Assembly (NCBI GenBank): GCA_028753945.1
Contig: JAPNXP010000002.1
Location: 4,898,001 to 4,962,000, forward strand
Direction: 5' to 3'
Length of the DNA stretch: 64,000 nt
From: Hexactinellida sp. DTS-2022
Taxonomy: Eukaryota; Porifera; Hexactinellida
The translations under genes and the position numbers were made by a program. Each line of letters opens with the position of its first letter. Positions within the stretch are counted from its first letter, which is position 1. This document shows, one piece after another, positions 46,195 to 58,428 of this stretch. The notes below the pieces were generated by a model that worked only from the letters and a program-made list of their open reading frames with translations, was not told the origin of the DNA and searched no databases.

Positions 46195-46515
46195 ACTAAA
46201 TCATACCAGGCAATCGAAAGGGATTCCCTGTATAAAACAGGGATTTTAACCATTTTGGCCGTTCTCTACAGGTACACAGGGATTTAGTACATTTACAGGG
46301 ATTATTAATTCACCTAAAATTATTGATTGTGTGTCTAATAAGTTAAAACATAAAATATGTCTACACCTTTAAAATGTAGCAGTTGTTTTATGTTAATTAT
46401 AAATTCATATGTATTCATGCAAACAGAGATTCCCTTGTACAGTCTATTTAATTAAATGTCAACCTTAATCAATATAAATAACATGATAATATATCTTGCC
46501 AGGCATTATACATTG
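46195..46515. mobile_element. Possible MITE related to the one at 58,429
   Basis: ATACCAGGCAATCG at the left and TTGCCAGGCATTATA at the right bracket sequence with CCCTGTA and ACAGGGAT words, as in the nested element at 58,429-58,779. Ends are eroded. Confidence 0.35.
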
Positions 46516-46620
46516 ACCACATGAATGCGGTATTGTTTAGTGGATTTCCTACTCCAAACAATGACAGAATGGGCTATGTTGGATGCGATATAATTCAAAA
46601 GGAAAATTATTAATAATTAA

Positions 46621-47718
46621 GGATACCGAGGCTAATTTTGGCTAATTTTAACATTTTTGTATGGGATTTCTGAACAAATTTATTCAGAACGCTCCAATTG
46701 CAATTGCACCGTGACTGGACGTTGATAATACGCCTTTTTAAAATTTACATCGGAACATTATAAATTATAGTCTCTTCAGGAACAGTCGAAACGTCTCAAA
46801 ATATGCTTAAAAATCGGACAAAAAGCCACTAAACCTCCTGGCAGGCGTTATTTATTGCGGATATAAATAAGCTTGTACTATACTTGTAATCATGTTGAGG
46901 AGTTATTGAATATGTCGCTGATAATACCTGGAAGTAAGAACTAAGCTCTAGGAGATTTTTCAATTTTTCTTGCGTCATCAAATTGTCCCAAAAACACCTC
47001 CATATATGGTATTCAGAATATTATATGGTAAATCTTCAGATTTGGAGTTCCATATAGTGGCCTAATGGATTTGTCTTGGCAAATAGATGTCATTACATGG
47101 TTAGAGCTAGTCCCCACGACCAGGGTATATTATAAGCCCATTTTTTTATTCCTAGCCCATTTTTTAATTCATATTTTCATTTTTTTACTCCCTTGAATAG
47201 TGAGTTTTTATCGTCTGATATCCATTTCAAGATTCCATTTCTACCGAAAATCCATTTTTTTATTCCACGAAAACAATAAAAAACATTTTTTTATTCCTTA
47301 TAAAATACACTGCCCACGACTTGTCATTCGTGAGATAAATATTTGCTGCGTCATCAAAAATTGTCACATCCATATGCCCATATATAGTCATAAAAATTAA
47401 ATTTGCAAAATTGCTAAATTTAGTGGATCTACTGTTGATAGACATTCTAAAATGCCTTTATCCATTTTTGGATGTCGAATATGAAGTAATTTGAGGGACT
47501 TGTATTTGTGGCACATTTTTTGACCCCTGTGTGCTGGATTTCAAGGTTTTTGAACGATCCTGAAGAGACTATAATTTAGAATGTTCCCGAGTAAATTTTA
47601 AAAAGGCGTATTATCAACGTCCAGTCACGGTGCAATTGCAATTGGAGCGTTCTGAATAAATTTGTTCAGAAATCCCATACAAAAATGTTAAAATTAGCCA
47701 AAATTAGCCTCGGTAGCC
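46621..47718. mobile_element. TTAA-target element with ~170-bp inverted ends
   Basis: Flanked by TTAA (46,617-46,620; 47,719-47,722). Its ends, GGATACCGAGGCTAATTTTG and the complement of GGCTACCGAGGCTAATTTTG, extend as near-identical inverted repeats for about 170 bp. The middle has CCATATATGG and GTCATTACATGGTTAGAGC words resembling the TTAA elements at 13.6 and 55.6 kb. No transposase. Confidence 0.85.
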
Positions 47719-47864
47719 TTAAATACGTATAGCGAACAGAAAAAATTGAATTAGTAAAGAATGAATAATGAATTGGGAAAAGTGAAATTGAAAACAAATG
47801 AATGAGTATCAAATAAAAATTCAGTAAAGAAAAATATGGAGAAAATATGAAGGTGAAAAAATGT

Positions 47865-48263
47865 CAAGGTTGCAACCGAATAGTTGACCGAATAGTTGCT
47901 TGCCGATTTGCTAAGAATCTGTCGATTAACGAAACCAAGTATTATTTGTCATTTTGGACCGCATATATATACATGTTTAATTATACAAATATTTGCTTCA
48001 CCTGATAATGATATTTTGTTGAATATATGTTAGTATTCGGTTGAAAAATTGTACTATTCGGTCAACGGAATAATACTATTTGGTCAACCGAATACTAATA
48101 TCAGATCAGCAAAATATAATAATCAAGTGAGCCAAATGCTTTTATTTGTTGAGCTAAATACATCAGGGTTCATAAAAAACCAGTAAACCTAAATTTGGGT
48201 ACCCGAACGATTCTCAGCTTATCGGCAAACAACTATTCGGTCAACTATTCGGTTGCAACCTTG
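47865..48263. mobile_element. hAT-type MITE of the CCGAATA family, copy 3
   Basis: Ends CAAGGTTGCAACCGAATAG and its complement have a duplication with one mismatch (AAAAATGT / AAAAATTT). Confidence 0.75.
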
Positions 48264-48419
48264 AAAAATTTCAATCAGGTGTGCCAAATAAGCAAATAAA
48301 ATATTCAAAAATAGGTTCCAATTATATAAAAAAGAAATGGGACTAACGCTTCATAAAGAGCATGTAATTAGTATAGAGGGAAGAAAATATGAAGACAATG
48401 GGTCAATGAGGGGCTTAGT

Positions 48420-48629
48420 GTAAAGTAAAGAGCTCTCTGTCAATAAAGGGCTCGGTGTACAATAAATAACACTGTATAAATATAGGGCTCTGTGCACAAT
48501 ATAGGGCTGTGTTCAATGAATGACTCTGTGTCAAATAAAGGGCTCTGTGTCAATAAATGGCTCTGTGTACAACAAAGGACTCTGTGTACAATAAATGGCT
48601 CTATGTGCAACAAATAGTAGTGTGTACAT
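48420..48629. repeat. 19-bp minisatellite of CTCTGTGTACAATAAAGGG
   Basis: Tandem degenerate units that continue after the two large hAT insertions at 51,279-51,672 and 55,127-55,205. The original array was split twice. Confidence 0.85.
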
Positions 48630-51270
48630 CAGGGGTGCCCAACCTGTGATTCGCGAATCAAATGTGATTCTTTTCCTGAAAAATATGATTCGCGAAGCAT
48701 TTTGTTGCTTCTTTTTTTTGTAAACTGTAATTTTTGAAAAAGCATTTACTTATTTTATCGTAAATACAATTATTATTGAATACAGTTAAAATTGATGATT
48801 CTACAATTATAATTACGTTTTTTCAATATTTTAAATCGTTCGTTTATTTCTTCCAAAAACATTTGAGTAACTATTGTAACTTTATTTATGGAAGTCAAGT
48901 AAGATTGTGTGAGCGAAAATATATTTCGTTGGTATTTCTTTACGAACATTTAACATTTTCACAGATATTACGTTTTTATCGTGAATTTTGGTTCATTTTA
49001 TATTTCAGATTACTTATATGGAGCTCAGTTACTGGTAACTAAACTGCCATATAAGGAAGTGTTTGAATTCTAAAAGACCCATAAGCTCAGAAATAAATTT
49101 AGACATAAATAAAAACCACTTCAGTTACCAGTAACTAGCTCCATAATAGTATTTTGTTTATATTTTAGCTACATTTTTTACTCAAAACGTTAATTTATTC
49201 GTGGTTTTTGGACAAATTTACGTCTTTAGCGTAATTTTTCATATCATAATTTTAGCTATATTCACCCAACATGAATTCCGAGCCACCAGAAAAAAAATTT
49301 AAGCGGTCTTATGAAGCTAAACGAGCGTTTAATTGTAACTGGACGAAGGATTACTTCTTTGTCGAGCATAATGAGAAGGCAATATGTCTCATATGTAGTG
49401 CTTCTGTTGCTGGATTTCTGAAGGCAAATCTCGAAAGACACTGCAAGACGAAGCATGGACAAAGCAGCACAGCGAAACTAGAAGGCAAACAGAGGGAAGA
49501 CAAGATAGCGAAATTGACTTCTTCGTTGATTGGGTCATCAGTTGGAACGATATTCAGGAAGATTCATCAGGAAGGACACAACATCACCAAGGCATCATTT
49601 CTGATCAGTGCAGAAATTGCCAGAAACATGAAGCCATTCAGTGATGGAGAATATGTAAAGAATTGCATTGTCAAATTTCTTGAAACAACATGTCCTGAAA
49701 AGCTAGAATTGGTATCGAAATTGTCATTAAGTCGCAACACTGTGCAGCGAAGGATTGAGGACCTTTCAGGAGAAGTGACCAAAGACCTCAGTACAAGAAT
49801 CAAAATTTTTGAATTCTTTTCAATTGCACTTGATGGTAGCAGTGACATTGTGGATACAGAGCAACTACTCTTTTATATCCGAGGTATCAACAATGACTTC
49901 AGCGTCACAGAGGAGCTCCTCACAGTTAAGTCAATGAAGCAGAACGCTAAGGGTGTTGATATATTTCAAGAGTTCAATAAAACACTTATTGATTTCTCTC
50001 TTCCTGTTGAAAGGCTGGTTGGAATTGCAACTGATGGAGCCCCATCTATGCTTGGGAAAATTACTGGTTTCCAGGGAAATGTTATCAACTGGCTTGAGAG
50101 CATAAATCTCCCAAAGGTTTTCTGGGTGCATTGTTTGATACACCAGGAAGCTCTATCTGCAAAGAAGGTTGGCTTTGAGAACGTTATGAAACTAGTGGTA
50201 AAGACTGTGATATTTCTCAGGAAAAATGGGACAAGGCATCGTAAGTTCAAAGACTTCCTCGAACATGTTGAAGCAGAATATGCAGATGTTGTTTACTTCA
50301 CTGAAGTCAGATGGCTCAGCCGAGGAGCTGTATTGGCTCGCTTCTGGGCTCTTCGTCATGAAATTCGTGTTTTCATGAGTGACAATGGATTGCCAGTACT
50401 AGAACTTCAGGATGAAAAATTTCTGATGGACTTGGCATTCATGGTTGACATCACAGAGCATCTGAGTGATTTGAATAAGGTACTTCAAGGCAAGGATATT
50501 CTTGTTCATCGTTTGGTGTCCACATTGAAATCATTCATCAAAAAGTTGAAGCTTTGGATCCAACAACTGAAAGACCAGAACTTTGCTCACTTTTCTCAAC
50601 TCGGAACACAGAGATGTTCAAGGACTGAAGATTATACTACTTCACTTGAATATTTGCTCGATGACTTCAATACAAGGTTTGAAGATGTGGGTGATCTGGA
50701 ACAGCCTCTGAAAATCTTCTGTTCATCTTTCGAGGTTGATATTATTGTTGCACCATCAGATGTTCAGCTTGAACTTCTTGACCTCCAGGAATCTGAAGAA
50801 CATAAGGGAAAATTTCTTTCTCTCTCATTGTTGGACTTCTATAAATATCTGGCAGACTTTAATTTCCCAGGTCTTTGTAAGTACGCTAAGCGTATGATAT
50901 GTATGTTTGGAAGCACATACCGTTGTGAGCAGTGCTTTTCAAAACTAAAATTCATAAAAAACAAATTCCGAACCTCCCTGACAGATGAACACATGTTGGA
51001 CTGTTTACGTACCGCAACATACATATAACGTTGATGGACTCATTGACAACTGTGTAACCAATTGCAAGCAGTACCAACCATCACATTGATAATAATTATA
51101 TATTATTTATTTATTATAATAAATATATTATAAATAATTTGATAACACCTGCTTTGTGTTTATTAATCTTAGTTGGTAAATTAGGGGGTTACCTCGTTGT
51201 GGTCTATGATTCGAAAATTATATATCAGTAGAAATGTGATTCGCCACATGAGAAAGGTTGGGCAGCCCTG
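48630..51270 (+). mobile_element. Apparently complete autonomous hAT transposon, 2.64 kb
   Basis: Ends CAGGGGTGCCCAACCT and AGGTTGGGCAGCCCTG have a perfect duplication GTGTACAT (48,622-48,629; 51,271-51,278). Just inside are inverted GTGATTCGCGA-like words. It carries one intact transposase gene and a polyadenylation signal near 51,118. Perfect duplication and open frame suggest a young insertion. Confidence 0.93.
49271..51028 (+). CDS. hAT transposase (GTF2IRD2/FAM200-like group)
   Basis: An RNase-H-fold DD(E) enzyme that moves hAT elements and makes 8-bp duplications. 585 residues, the usual length for the group. Residues 39-62 form a BED-like zinc finger (C39, C42, H57, H62) for DNA binding. 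Catalytic candidates are D188 (SIALDGSSDIVD), D255 (GIATDGAPSM) and E553 (YRCEQCFSKLK). The hAT hallmark C288-x2-H291 (VHCLIHQ) is present, as is W348 in EVRWLSRG. The C-terminal 50 residues are the dimerisation region ending in RTSLTDEHMLDCLRTATYI. No stop or frameshift is visible. The first ATG, ten codons before the basic stretch KRSYEAKRAF, is a reasonable start. Confidence 0.9.
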   Translation: MNSEPPEKKFKRSYEAKRAFNCNWTKDYFFVEHNEKAICLICSASVAGFLKANLERHCKTKHGQSSTAKLEGKQREDKIAKLTSSLIGSSVGTIFRKIHQEGHNITKASFLISAEIARNMKPFSDGEYVKNCIVKFLETTCPEKLELVSKLSLSRNTVQRRIEDLSGEVTKDLSTRIKIFEFFSIALDGSSDIVDTEQLLFYIRGINNDFSVTEELLTVKSMKQNAKGVDIFQEFNKTLIDFSLPVERLVGIATDGAPSMLGKITGFQGNVINWLESINLPKVFWVHCLIHQEALSAKKVGFENVMKLVVKTVIFLRKNGTRHRKFKDFLEHVEAEYADVVYFTEVRWLSRGAVLARFWALRHEIRVFMSDNGLPVLELQDEKFLMDLAFMVDITEHLSDLNKVLQGKDILVHRLVSTLKSFIKKLKLWIQQLKDQNFAHFSQLGTQRCSRTEDYTTSLEYLLDDFNTRFEDVGDLEQPLKIFCSSFEVDIIVAPSDVQLELLDLQESEEHKGKFLSLSLLDFYKYLADFNFPGLCKYAKRMICMFGSTYRCEQCFSKLKFIKNKFRTSLTDEHMLDCLRTATYI

Positions 51271-51278
51271 GTGTACAT

Positions 51279-51672
51279 CATAATGGCCAGTGTACAATAA
51301 AGACTTATGTGTACAAATTTCTATAAAGGGCTCTGTGTACAATCATGGGCTTTGTGTATAATAAAGGGCTCTGTGGACAATAAAGGGTTTTGTGATAATA
51401 GAGCGCTCGGTGAACAATAAAGTGCTCTGTGACATACAGGGTTGTATACAATAATTTCCTCTGTGTACAATAAAGTTCTCTGTGACTATACAAGGTTCTA
51501 AATACAATAAAAGCCTCTGTGTACAATAAAGTTCTCTGTGAGAATTAATTGCTATTTGTACAATATAGGCACTATCACAATAAATCCCTCTGTGTACAAT
51601 AAACGGATCTGTTTACCAAAAAGCTCTCCGTGTGCAACACAGAGTTTTGTGTACACTAAACTGTTCTGTGTA
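51279..51672. repeat. 19-bp minisatellite, middle block
   Basis: Continuation of the CTCTGTGTACAATAAAG array between the two hAT elements. Confidence 0.85.
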
Positions 51673-52124
51673 CATCAAGGCAGGGGCGTAGCTAGGGGGG
51701 GGCGGGGGGGCGCACCGCCCCGGGCGGCACTATTAAGGGGCGGCATAAATTTTAATCTAGTTTACGGCATAAGAATAATCTACGGCGAATCTACAATAAT
51801 AATTATCTTTGATAACGATATTCAACAATAGGAAACCTAACATTACCTACCCTATATTATTATTCATCAAGAAGCCACAAACTCAAGACCATAACTTGTT
51901 TCAATTAGATTGCTTCGGTTCAATTCAATTTGATACAATATGAAGGAATCCATTGATATATCATAATATAGTATGCGAAATTGCGTAACCAATAATGATT
52001 ATTACAATATTATTTCAACATGAGAACAGTATGTATATATTCTCAAAATTTGATAGACTACAATATTTTACAAAGCGATCAGTACAATCCTACATTTATT
52101 GAACTTTTACCTAAAAATAATATA

Positions 52125-54709
52125 ATGAGTAATAATAAAAGGCCGAAGATGAGCGGTGCATCCTACAGAAAACAAAGAAAAGAGCGCAATGCGGAGACCC
52201 AAAGTTCCGCTGAAACAATGCGCCAGTTTTTGATGCCTTCCGACGCTTTACCCCTGACACTTCCTGCTCCTGATCTTGAATCTTCTGCAACTTTTACACT
52301 CGATGTCGAGGAGACAGTGTCTTTACAGGAAGATAGGAAGAATGCAGACGAAGATGGAAGCTCGGAAGCTGTGTTCTATTCAGAATGTAATCAAACAGTC
52401 GAAACATATTTAGAAGAAGATAATGCTGAACATAATGCTACAATAGATCTTGAACTTTTCTTTGATGCCGGAGTATGGAATATTCCATTATCTGATGCAA
52501 TTCGAATTCAGCTAGTGTCGCGTGGGCCAAATGATCTCCAAAACCAAGATGGCCCATTCAATTCTGTAGAAAAGCCAGGTGCCAATCCCAAGGGAGAAAT
52601 CAGAAATCTAAGCAAAGATTGGTTTTACCGCAAGCTGGAAAATGGGGAAAAAGTACCCAGATCATGGATGTTGTATTCCAAAGTTAATGGATGTCTCTAC
52701 TGTTTCTGTTGTAGAATTCTTTCTGGAACTCGATTATTGAATCAAACACAAAGTGATTTTGTAATTAAAGGGTTTAAAACCTGGTGGAAACTGAATCCTA
52801 AAGTCGTGGAGCATGAAAGAAGCAGCGAACACCAATTAGCTTTTGACAATTGGAAAGAAATGGCAATTCGTTTGGACAAGGACCAAACTTTGGATAGGAA
52901 TCTACAGAAGGAAATATACGCTGAAAGAAAGAAATGGATCAATGTTCTACATCGCATCGTTGATGTTATTCTATATTTGGCTAAACAAAATCTATCGTTC
53001 CGTGGTCACAGGGAATCCCTTGATGAAGAAGGGAATCCTGGAAACTTCTGTGAATTAATAAAACTAATTTCTAAGTACGATCCTGTAATGCGAGAACATG
53101 TTACACATATACGTTTGGCTAAGAAAATGACACTCTCATATTTGAGTCCAATGATCCAAAATGAATTTATTGAATTGCTCGCTATTCAGGTGAGTCAGAA
53201 AATCGTTAGAGATATTAAAGAGGCAAAGTATTATGCCATGTTGTTTGACAGTACGCCTGATTTGTTTCACAAAGATCAAATGAGCCAGATCATCCGCTAT
53301 GTTCAAATTAATGACTTAACTGTACATGTAGTGGAATATTTTGTCGATTTCATTCCTTTCCAAAAGAAAACAGCAAAAGATATTACTGATACTATTCTCC
53401 AAAAATTGAACTATGATGGATTGCCAATTGAAGATTGTCGTGGGCAAGGTTATGACAATGCGGCAACCATGGGTGGAATACACAGAGGTGTACAACAACA
53501 AATTCGAAATGTGAACCCGAAAGCTGAGTTTGCAGCATGTGCCAATCATACTTTGAATCTAGCTGGTGTTCATGCAGCAGGAGTTTCTGTGAGCTCGACC
53601 ACTTTCTTTGGGACAGTAGAAAGAGTTTATACATTCTTTTCTTCATCTACTCATCGATGGGATATAATGAATGCGCACTTGCCGAAGGTACTAAAACGAA
53701 TTGTTGAAACTCGTTGGAGTGCCAGGAATGACGCAGTAGCAGTGATCTATTCCAATTTCGATAATGTTATTGATGCTTTACAACAACGGACAGGAATGGA
53801 AGAGAATTCTCATACTAGAGGAGACGCGAGCTTAGTCATTGCAAGCCTAAGCACATTTCCATTTTTATGCTATCTTGGAATATGGGGCAAGATTCTTCCT
53901 GAACTGGATGATGCTCAGAACTATCTTCAGAAAAAGGGACTTGGCTTAGATCAAACAGTTGTCAAGATTCATTCACTTCACAGTTCCTTGAGGAGGAACA
54001 AGCTCGACTAGTTGTCGATGCCATGTTTTATGCAACTACCAAGTGTGAAGAAATGGATATATCCATAACACGGCGAATTAGGAAGAGAAAAAGAATTTAC
54101 GGTGAGGCAGCTAGTGATGAAAGCTATACATTACAGGAAGAGCTCCGAAAGGATATGCTGCAAGTTGTTGACCGGTTGTCTGAGGAAATAAACCGCCGCT
54201 TTGAACAAATGCACATCATCAATCGTAGATTTGGTTTCACACAATTTAGTATTCTCATGGATCTGGAACGTACTGAATTTATCGAACAACGAATTGATAC
54301 TCTCGTTGCTATTTATGATGAACTGGATGGTTCTGAGTTGAAGATGGAAGTACATAGATTTAGGCGACATGTAAAAAGTTACCATGAGAACAAACAAGTT
54401 ATAGGGGGAGAAAACTTTACAACTCTTGATCTTTTGCAGTGGATGGTCAAGTGGGGATTTACAGAATCACTTCCGAACCTTTTTATTGTTCTCCGAATAT
54501 TTCTCACTATGTGTGTGAGTATTGCTAGCTGTGAAAGAAGTTTTTCTAAATTAAAACTCATAAAAACATATCTAAGATCGATGATGAAAGAAGAGAGACT
54601 TACAAGCTTGGCGATCTTGTCAATAGAAAAGGAAGTAACCGAAGGAATAAATTTTGATGAAGTAATAAAAGACTTTGCTTCAATGAAAGCAAGAAAGAAG
54701 AATTTTTGA
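52125..54709 (+). pseudogene. ZMYM-like hAT transposase with one frameshift
   Basis: This resembles transposases related to vertebrate zinc finger MYM-type proteins: TTF-type zinc finger, DUF4371-like core and hAT dimerisation domain. I prefer the ATG at 52,125 (MSNNKRPKMSGASYRK) to the earlier one at 52,020. In numbering from 52,020, the TTF finger covers about 195-275 (CLYCFCC, H264, H271). Catalytic candidates are D410 (MLFDSTPD) and D479 (GQGYDNAATMGG), with C507-x2-H510 (CANHTLNLA). The frame ends at 54,011. The continuing protein is in another frame: about 53,981 onward reads QFLEEEQARLVVDAMFYATT and joins a 228-residue frame with CERSFSKLKLIKTYLRS to the stop at 54,709. One indel between about 53,963 and 53,984 explains the break, unless it is a sequencing error. 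Confidence 0.85.
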
Positions 54710-54728
54710 TTGTAATCATTATCTAGAC

Positions 54729-54922
54729 CAGGGGCGCCCGCAAGTTAAAAAATGATGTACGCACAATATTTTTTTCAGGCAGTTTCTGTCTCCAATTTCC
54801 GAACTCATGAGTCTTATGACTAATTTTAAAAAATCTTAGCACAAAAGAGTGTTAAAATTAATTAACAGATAAAATTTACTATACGCACGTGCGTATAGTG
54901 CGTATGCCTGCGGGCGCCCTTG
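54729..54922. mobile_element. hAT-type MITE nested in the ZMYM-type hAT
   Basis: Ends CAGGGGCGCCCGCA and TGCGGGCGCCCTTG have a perfect duplication ATCTAGAC (54,721-54,728; 54,923-54,930). It sits 19 bases after the transposase stop. Confidence 0.92.
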
Positions 54923-55126
54923 ATCTAGACTACCCACTGACTCTGTTCCACAGTTATAAAAATATCAGCATTTGTCAATCAATGAATAATAAAACCAATA
55001 AATATAAGTTATAAAATAATCGCATAATTTACTGAAATAGACTTCCAACTTGAAATTATTATGGGTGTCGAAGGGCGGCATTAAATGTATCCGCCCCGGG
55101 CGGCATAGGTGCAAGCTACGCCTCTG

Positions 55127-55205
55127 CATCAAGCTCTGTCTGTCTGACATTAAAGGGCTCTGTGTGCGATATTTTGCTGGTATCACATTAAAGCCCTCTG
55201 TGAGG
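55127..55205. repeat. 19-bp minisatellite, last block
   Basis: AAGCTCTGTCTG and AAAGGGCTCTGTGTG words mark the far side of the split array. Confidence 0.75.
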
Positions 55206-55513
55206 TTTTAAAATAAGTGTGCAATAACAAAGGATTGAGGGAAGGGAGTAGGAAGAATTATGGATTTGTAATGGATAGAAGTGGATAAATATTTTATTAT
55301 CAAATGTTGCATGTTAGGGGTTTTGAAAGATATATTGTTTCTCGGGGTGGGAATATGATGTCAAATATTGTGCTCAAATTTAGAAAAATATAACCTTCAG
55401 ATGTCATACAGGGCACTGGTTGATAGATTTCTACGAGTTAATTGGAACATGTTTTGCATGTTTACACCACTTATGAGTAAATGGAAATCATAAATTGGTT
55501 ATATCGTGTATAC
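55206..55513. other. No gene seen
   Basis: AT-rich DNA between the minisatellite and the next hAT element. Confidence 0.5.
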
Positions 55514-58145
55514 CAGTGGTTCTCAAACTTTTCACAGCGCGTACCACTTCATCAAATATTAGGGTCTCCGCGTACCACCATAATGATCGATATTTAAGGG
55601 TATCTTGTATTGATATTCGGGCGTTCACGGTGAATCTCAGAATTGCATAATTTACTACTAGGAATACTCTAGATGAGATAGAGATTGACTTCTATGATTT
55701 TTTTTTTCTTAATTTTCAATCAAGATGGTGTTTTTTAATATAATAAGACGTCGACTTCCTTATATGGGCATGACATTTTTTTCAAAATTGTTGAATCTTT
55801 TTGAATTTTTGAACATATTATTATGAGACTATTTCCTCTCAGTAATAATTTTTATTTTATTTATTTTTGCAGAAGAAACGATACTAAAGGGCATTTTTTC
55901 AAAATAATCATAAAACGCAGTCGTGCACTAAACTATCGTTATAAAATGTTAGAAGAAAAATTTTTCAATTCTAGTTCAAGGGTCTGAGGATGTATCATGT
56001 GTTACCCAAGAGAATTTTTTTGACTTTCTGATAATTATTTTTGGTTTTATAAGCATTCTAAGGCTGCGGCCCACGAATTTTTCCGAATTTCAACATCAAA
56101 AGAGGTGATAAAATTCTGCACTGCCATATATTGTTCCCAAAATTAAAAAATTCGGAATCTACAGGTCAAAATATATAGGTTCACGTCAAAAAGTTCAGGA
56201 ATATGTCAAAAATTAGGAAATTAGGGGCATAAAAGAAGATGAAGGCTATGCCAGTACCCGGTGATCATATATTACTGTTGGGAAATTGAACTGCAGTATA
56301 ATTCTGTTATTCTTCATAGAAATGCGTCAGCTTCTTATCTATACGTAGCATTTGGTTTCAACACTTTTACATTAATATATCATGAGTTATGACCAATTTA
56401 TGACTATGGTTTTGTCTGTTTTGTCATATTTTCACACCTCAAGGCCCTCAAATATGCAATAATGTATTATATAAAACCCCAATTTGGTAATACAAAGATG
56501 GAAATAGCATTTGCGCACAAAATGAGACGTTACACGAGACGATCCAATCATTATTCGTTAGGTTATGGACTTTTGGGCCACAGCAGGGGGCAAAAAATCA
56601 CACATTTCACACCTGTTGATATTTCAGAAACCCTTTGAGATATAATGATTATAGCCATCAGAAAATACTGTAAATACCTGACTTTCTATACGTTTATAAT
56701 ACATTTTCGGACTCTAGGTGTCATACTTTTTAACATGACCATATATGGTAATTTGATGTGCCCAATTTTGATGACGAAGCAAATTTTGTAACTCTTGATC
56801 TCTGGACAGCAGAGACTAGCTCTAAAATTCTAATCACATCATGATACTATTTCTTACTCATTGGATAAACTTTTGGGATTATATTATGAATCGAATGATG
56901 TGTTCAGATTTCAAATGCCCAAATATGGTGGTGTCAAAGTGTCAATATGTTAAAAAGCTGACAAAAATCCAACTTCTGATCCAAATGAGATAGAGCTTAG
57001 CTCTAAATTGATAAAAATAGTCTAATTCAATTTCAAATGACATTATCTATTTTATGCAGTTTAGGAACTCCTTTTCTTCGCACTTTCATATTCTGGACTC
57101 AGCCACTTCGACACAAATTAATTAAATGCTAATTATGAAGGTGTAAAAAAGACCATTTGGGCATATGGATGTAAAAAAGAGAATTTTTATTCTAGAAAGT
57201 CAAACTTTTTTTTAAAATGCTTAGGATAAGTAGGCGCATGTTTTAAAAGACCTGAGTTTAGCCATTATAATACAAAAAAATTGAATTAGTATACTTTTAA
57301 TGAAAAAAAGCGGTTTTTTTTTACCAATTTCACAAAAATGACAATAACATAGAGTAGATTAAAGAAAAAGCATAATTCGAGATCTTTTAAAACATTGAGT
57401 ATTGACTCAGGTATAATTTATAATTGACATGTTTCGCGCTAAAAACTAACATAAATTTTTTTTATAATTTCTTGGCTAGTATGGATTAGGCCTATATTGA
57501 CATTGTCTAGTTCATAACTAGGGATATATACATAGTAGAACTCTAATATTCTCAGGGATATCTTAGAATATTTAGTACTATCCAAAAACGCAATAAAAAC
57601 ATAAGGTCGTCGGGTGTCAAAATATCAGTACAGGATACCCTTAAATACACCCCTGAAAACGACGTACAGCATATCGTATTAAAGTACATTTCCATTGTAT
57701 TAAATAAAATTTCAATTTATATGTATTTTAAAAGTGTAATGATCCACCCAATCTGAAGGGCGTAGCTAGGAGAGTTTCTGCGCGGTCAAATGTACAAGCA
57801 GCGAACGTAGCGAGCGACCTAAGGGGGATTTTGGGAGTATACCCCCAGGATTTTTTGCAGAGTTAATGTTAACTACTAATCTACCTGCAGGAAGAATAAT
57901 TTGCTAACAAAAACAAAATACAATTGATTTAGAATGTGTAATCTAGCAACATTCGAGAATTGAAGGTATTGACGGTGTTGAATAATAAAAACAATAAACT
58001 ATCAACAATTCAAATGGCTGAACTAGGGGAGGAGAAAGTGTCCCCCCCCCTTCCCTGACTCCTCCCTCCGCCTATAGCTCCGCGTACCACTAGAAGGAGC
58101 TCGCGTACCACCAGTGGTACGCGTACAACAGTTTGAGAACCACTG
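55514..58145. mobile_element. hAT-type MITE carrying a nested TTAA element
   Basis: Ends CAGTGGTTCTCAAACT and AGTTTGAGAACCACTG have a perfect duplication GTGTATAC (55,506-55,513; 58,146-58,153). GCGTACCAC words lie near both ends. Another partial element (AGGGCGTAGCTAGG near 57,760) appears to lie inside. Non-coding. Confidence 0.92.
55598..57640. mobile_element. TTAA-target non-autonomous element, 2.04 kb, copy 2
   Basis: Flanked by TTAA (55,594-55,597; 57,641-57,644). Almost collinear reverse complement of 13,598-15,630 over the full length with scattered substitutions. Both copies have inserted in hAT MITEs. Confidence 0.88.
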
Positions 58146-58201
58146 GTGTATACTACAGCGAAGCAAATTTTTATCTATTTTAAATAATACCTGAATCTTA
58201 T

Positions 58202-58308
58202 CCAGTGTTGACGGCCGCTTCGCGGCCTTTCCCTTCCCAAAAGCTATGATATTACTATTCAGTTTCACCTGTGGCTGGTGAATTACACACTATTACTTAA
58301 TTGTATCG
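58202..58308 (-). repeat. GC-rich palindromic block, copy c, distal part
   Basis: GGCCGCTTCGCGGCC, then a stretch matching 26,440-26,500 loosely (CACCTGTGGCTGGTGAATTACAC). It continues on the other side of the hAT at 58,316-59,110, which split this repeat. Confidence 0.55.
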
Positions 58309-58428
58309 CGTAGTGCAGGGGTGGGCAAACTACGGCCCGCGGGCCGGATCCGGCCCGCCTACGATATTTAACCGGCCCGCTTGACTTCAACAGAAGTCCA
58401 TATTTTTGGTAGTCTAGGCCACATAAAG

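Larger units (their letters stand above)
51681..55126 (+). mobile_element. Second hAT transposon, ZMYM-type, 3.45 kb
   Basis: Ends CAGGGGCGTAGCTAGG and AAGCTACGCCTCTG are flanked by CATCAAGG / CATCAAGC, one mismatch in eight. Subterminal CCGCCCCGGGCGGCA occurs near both ends. It carries a frameshifted transposase gene and, after the stop codon, a smaller hAT MITE. Confidence 0.88.
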
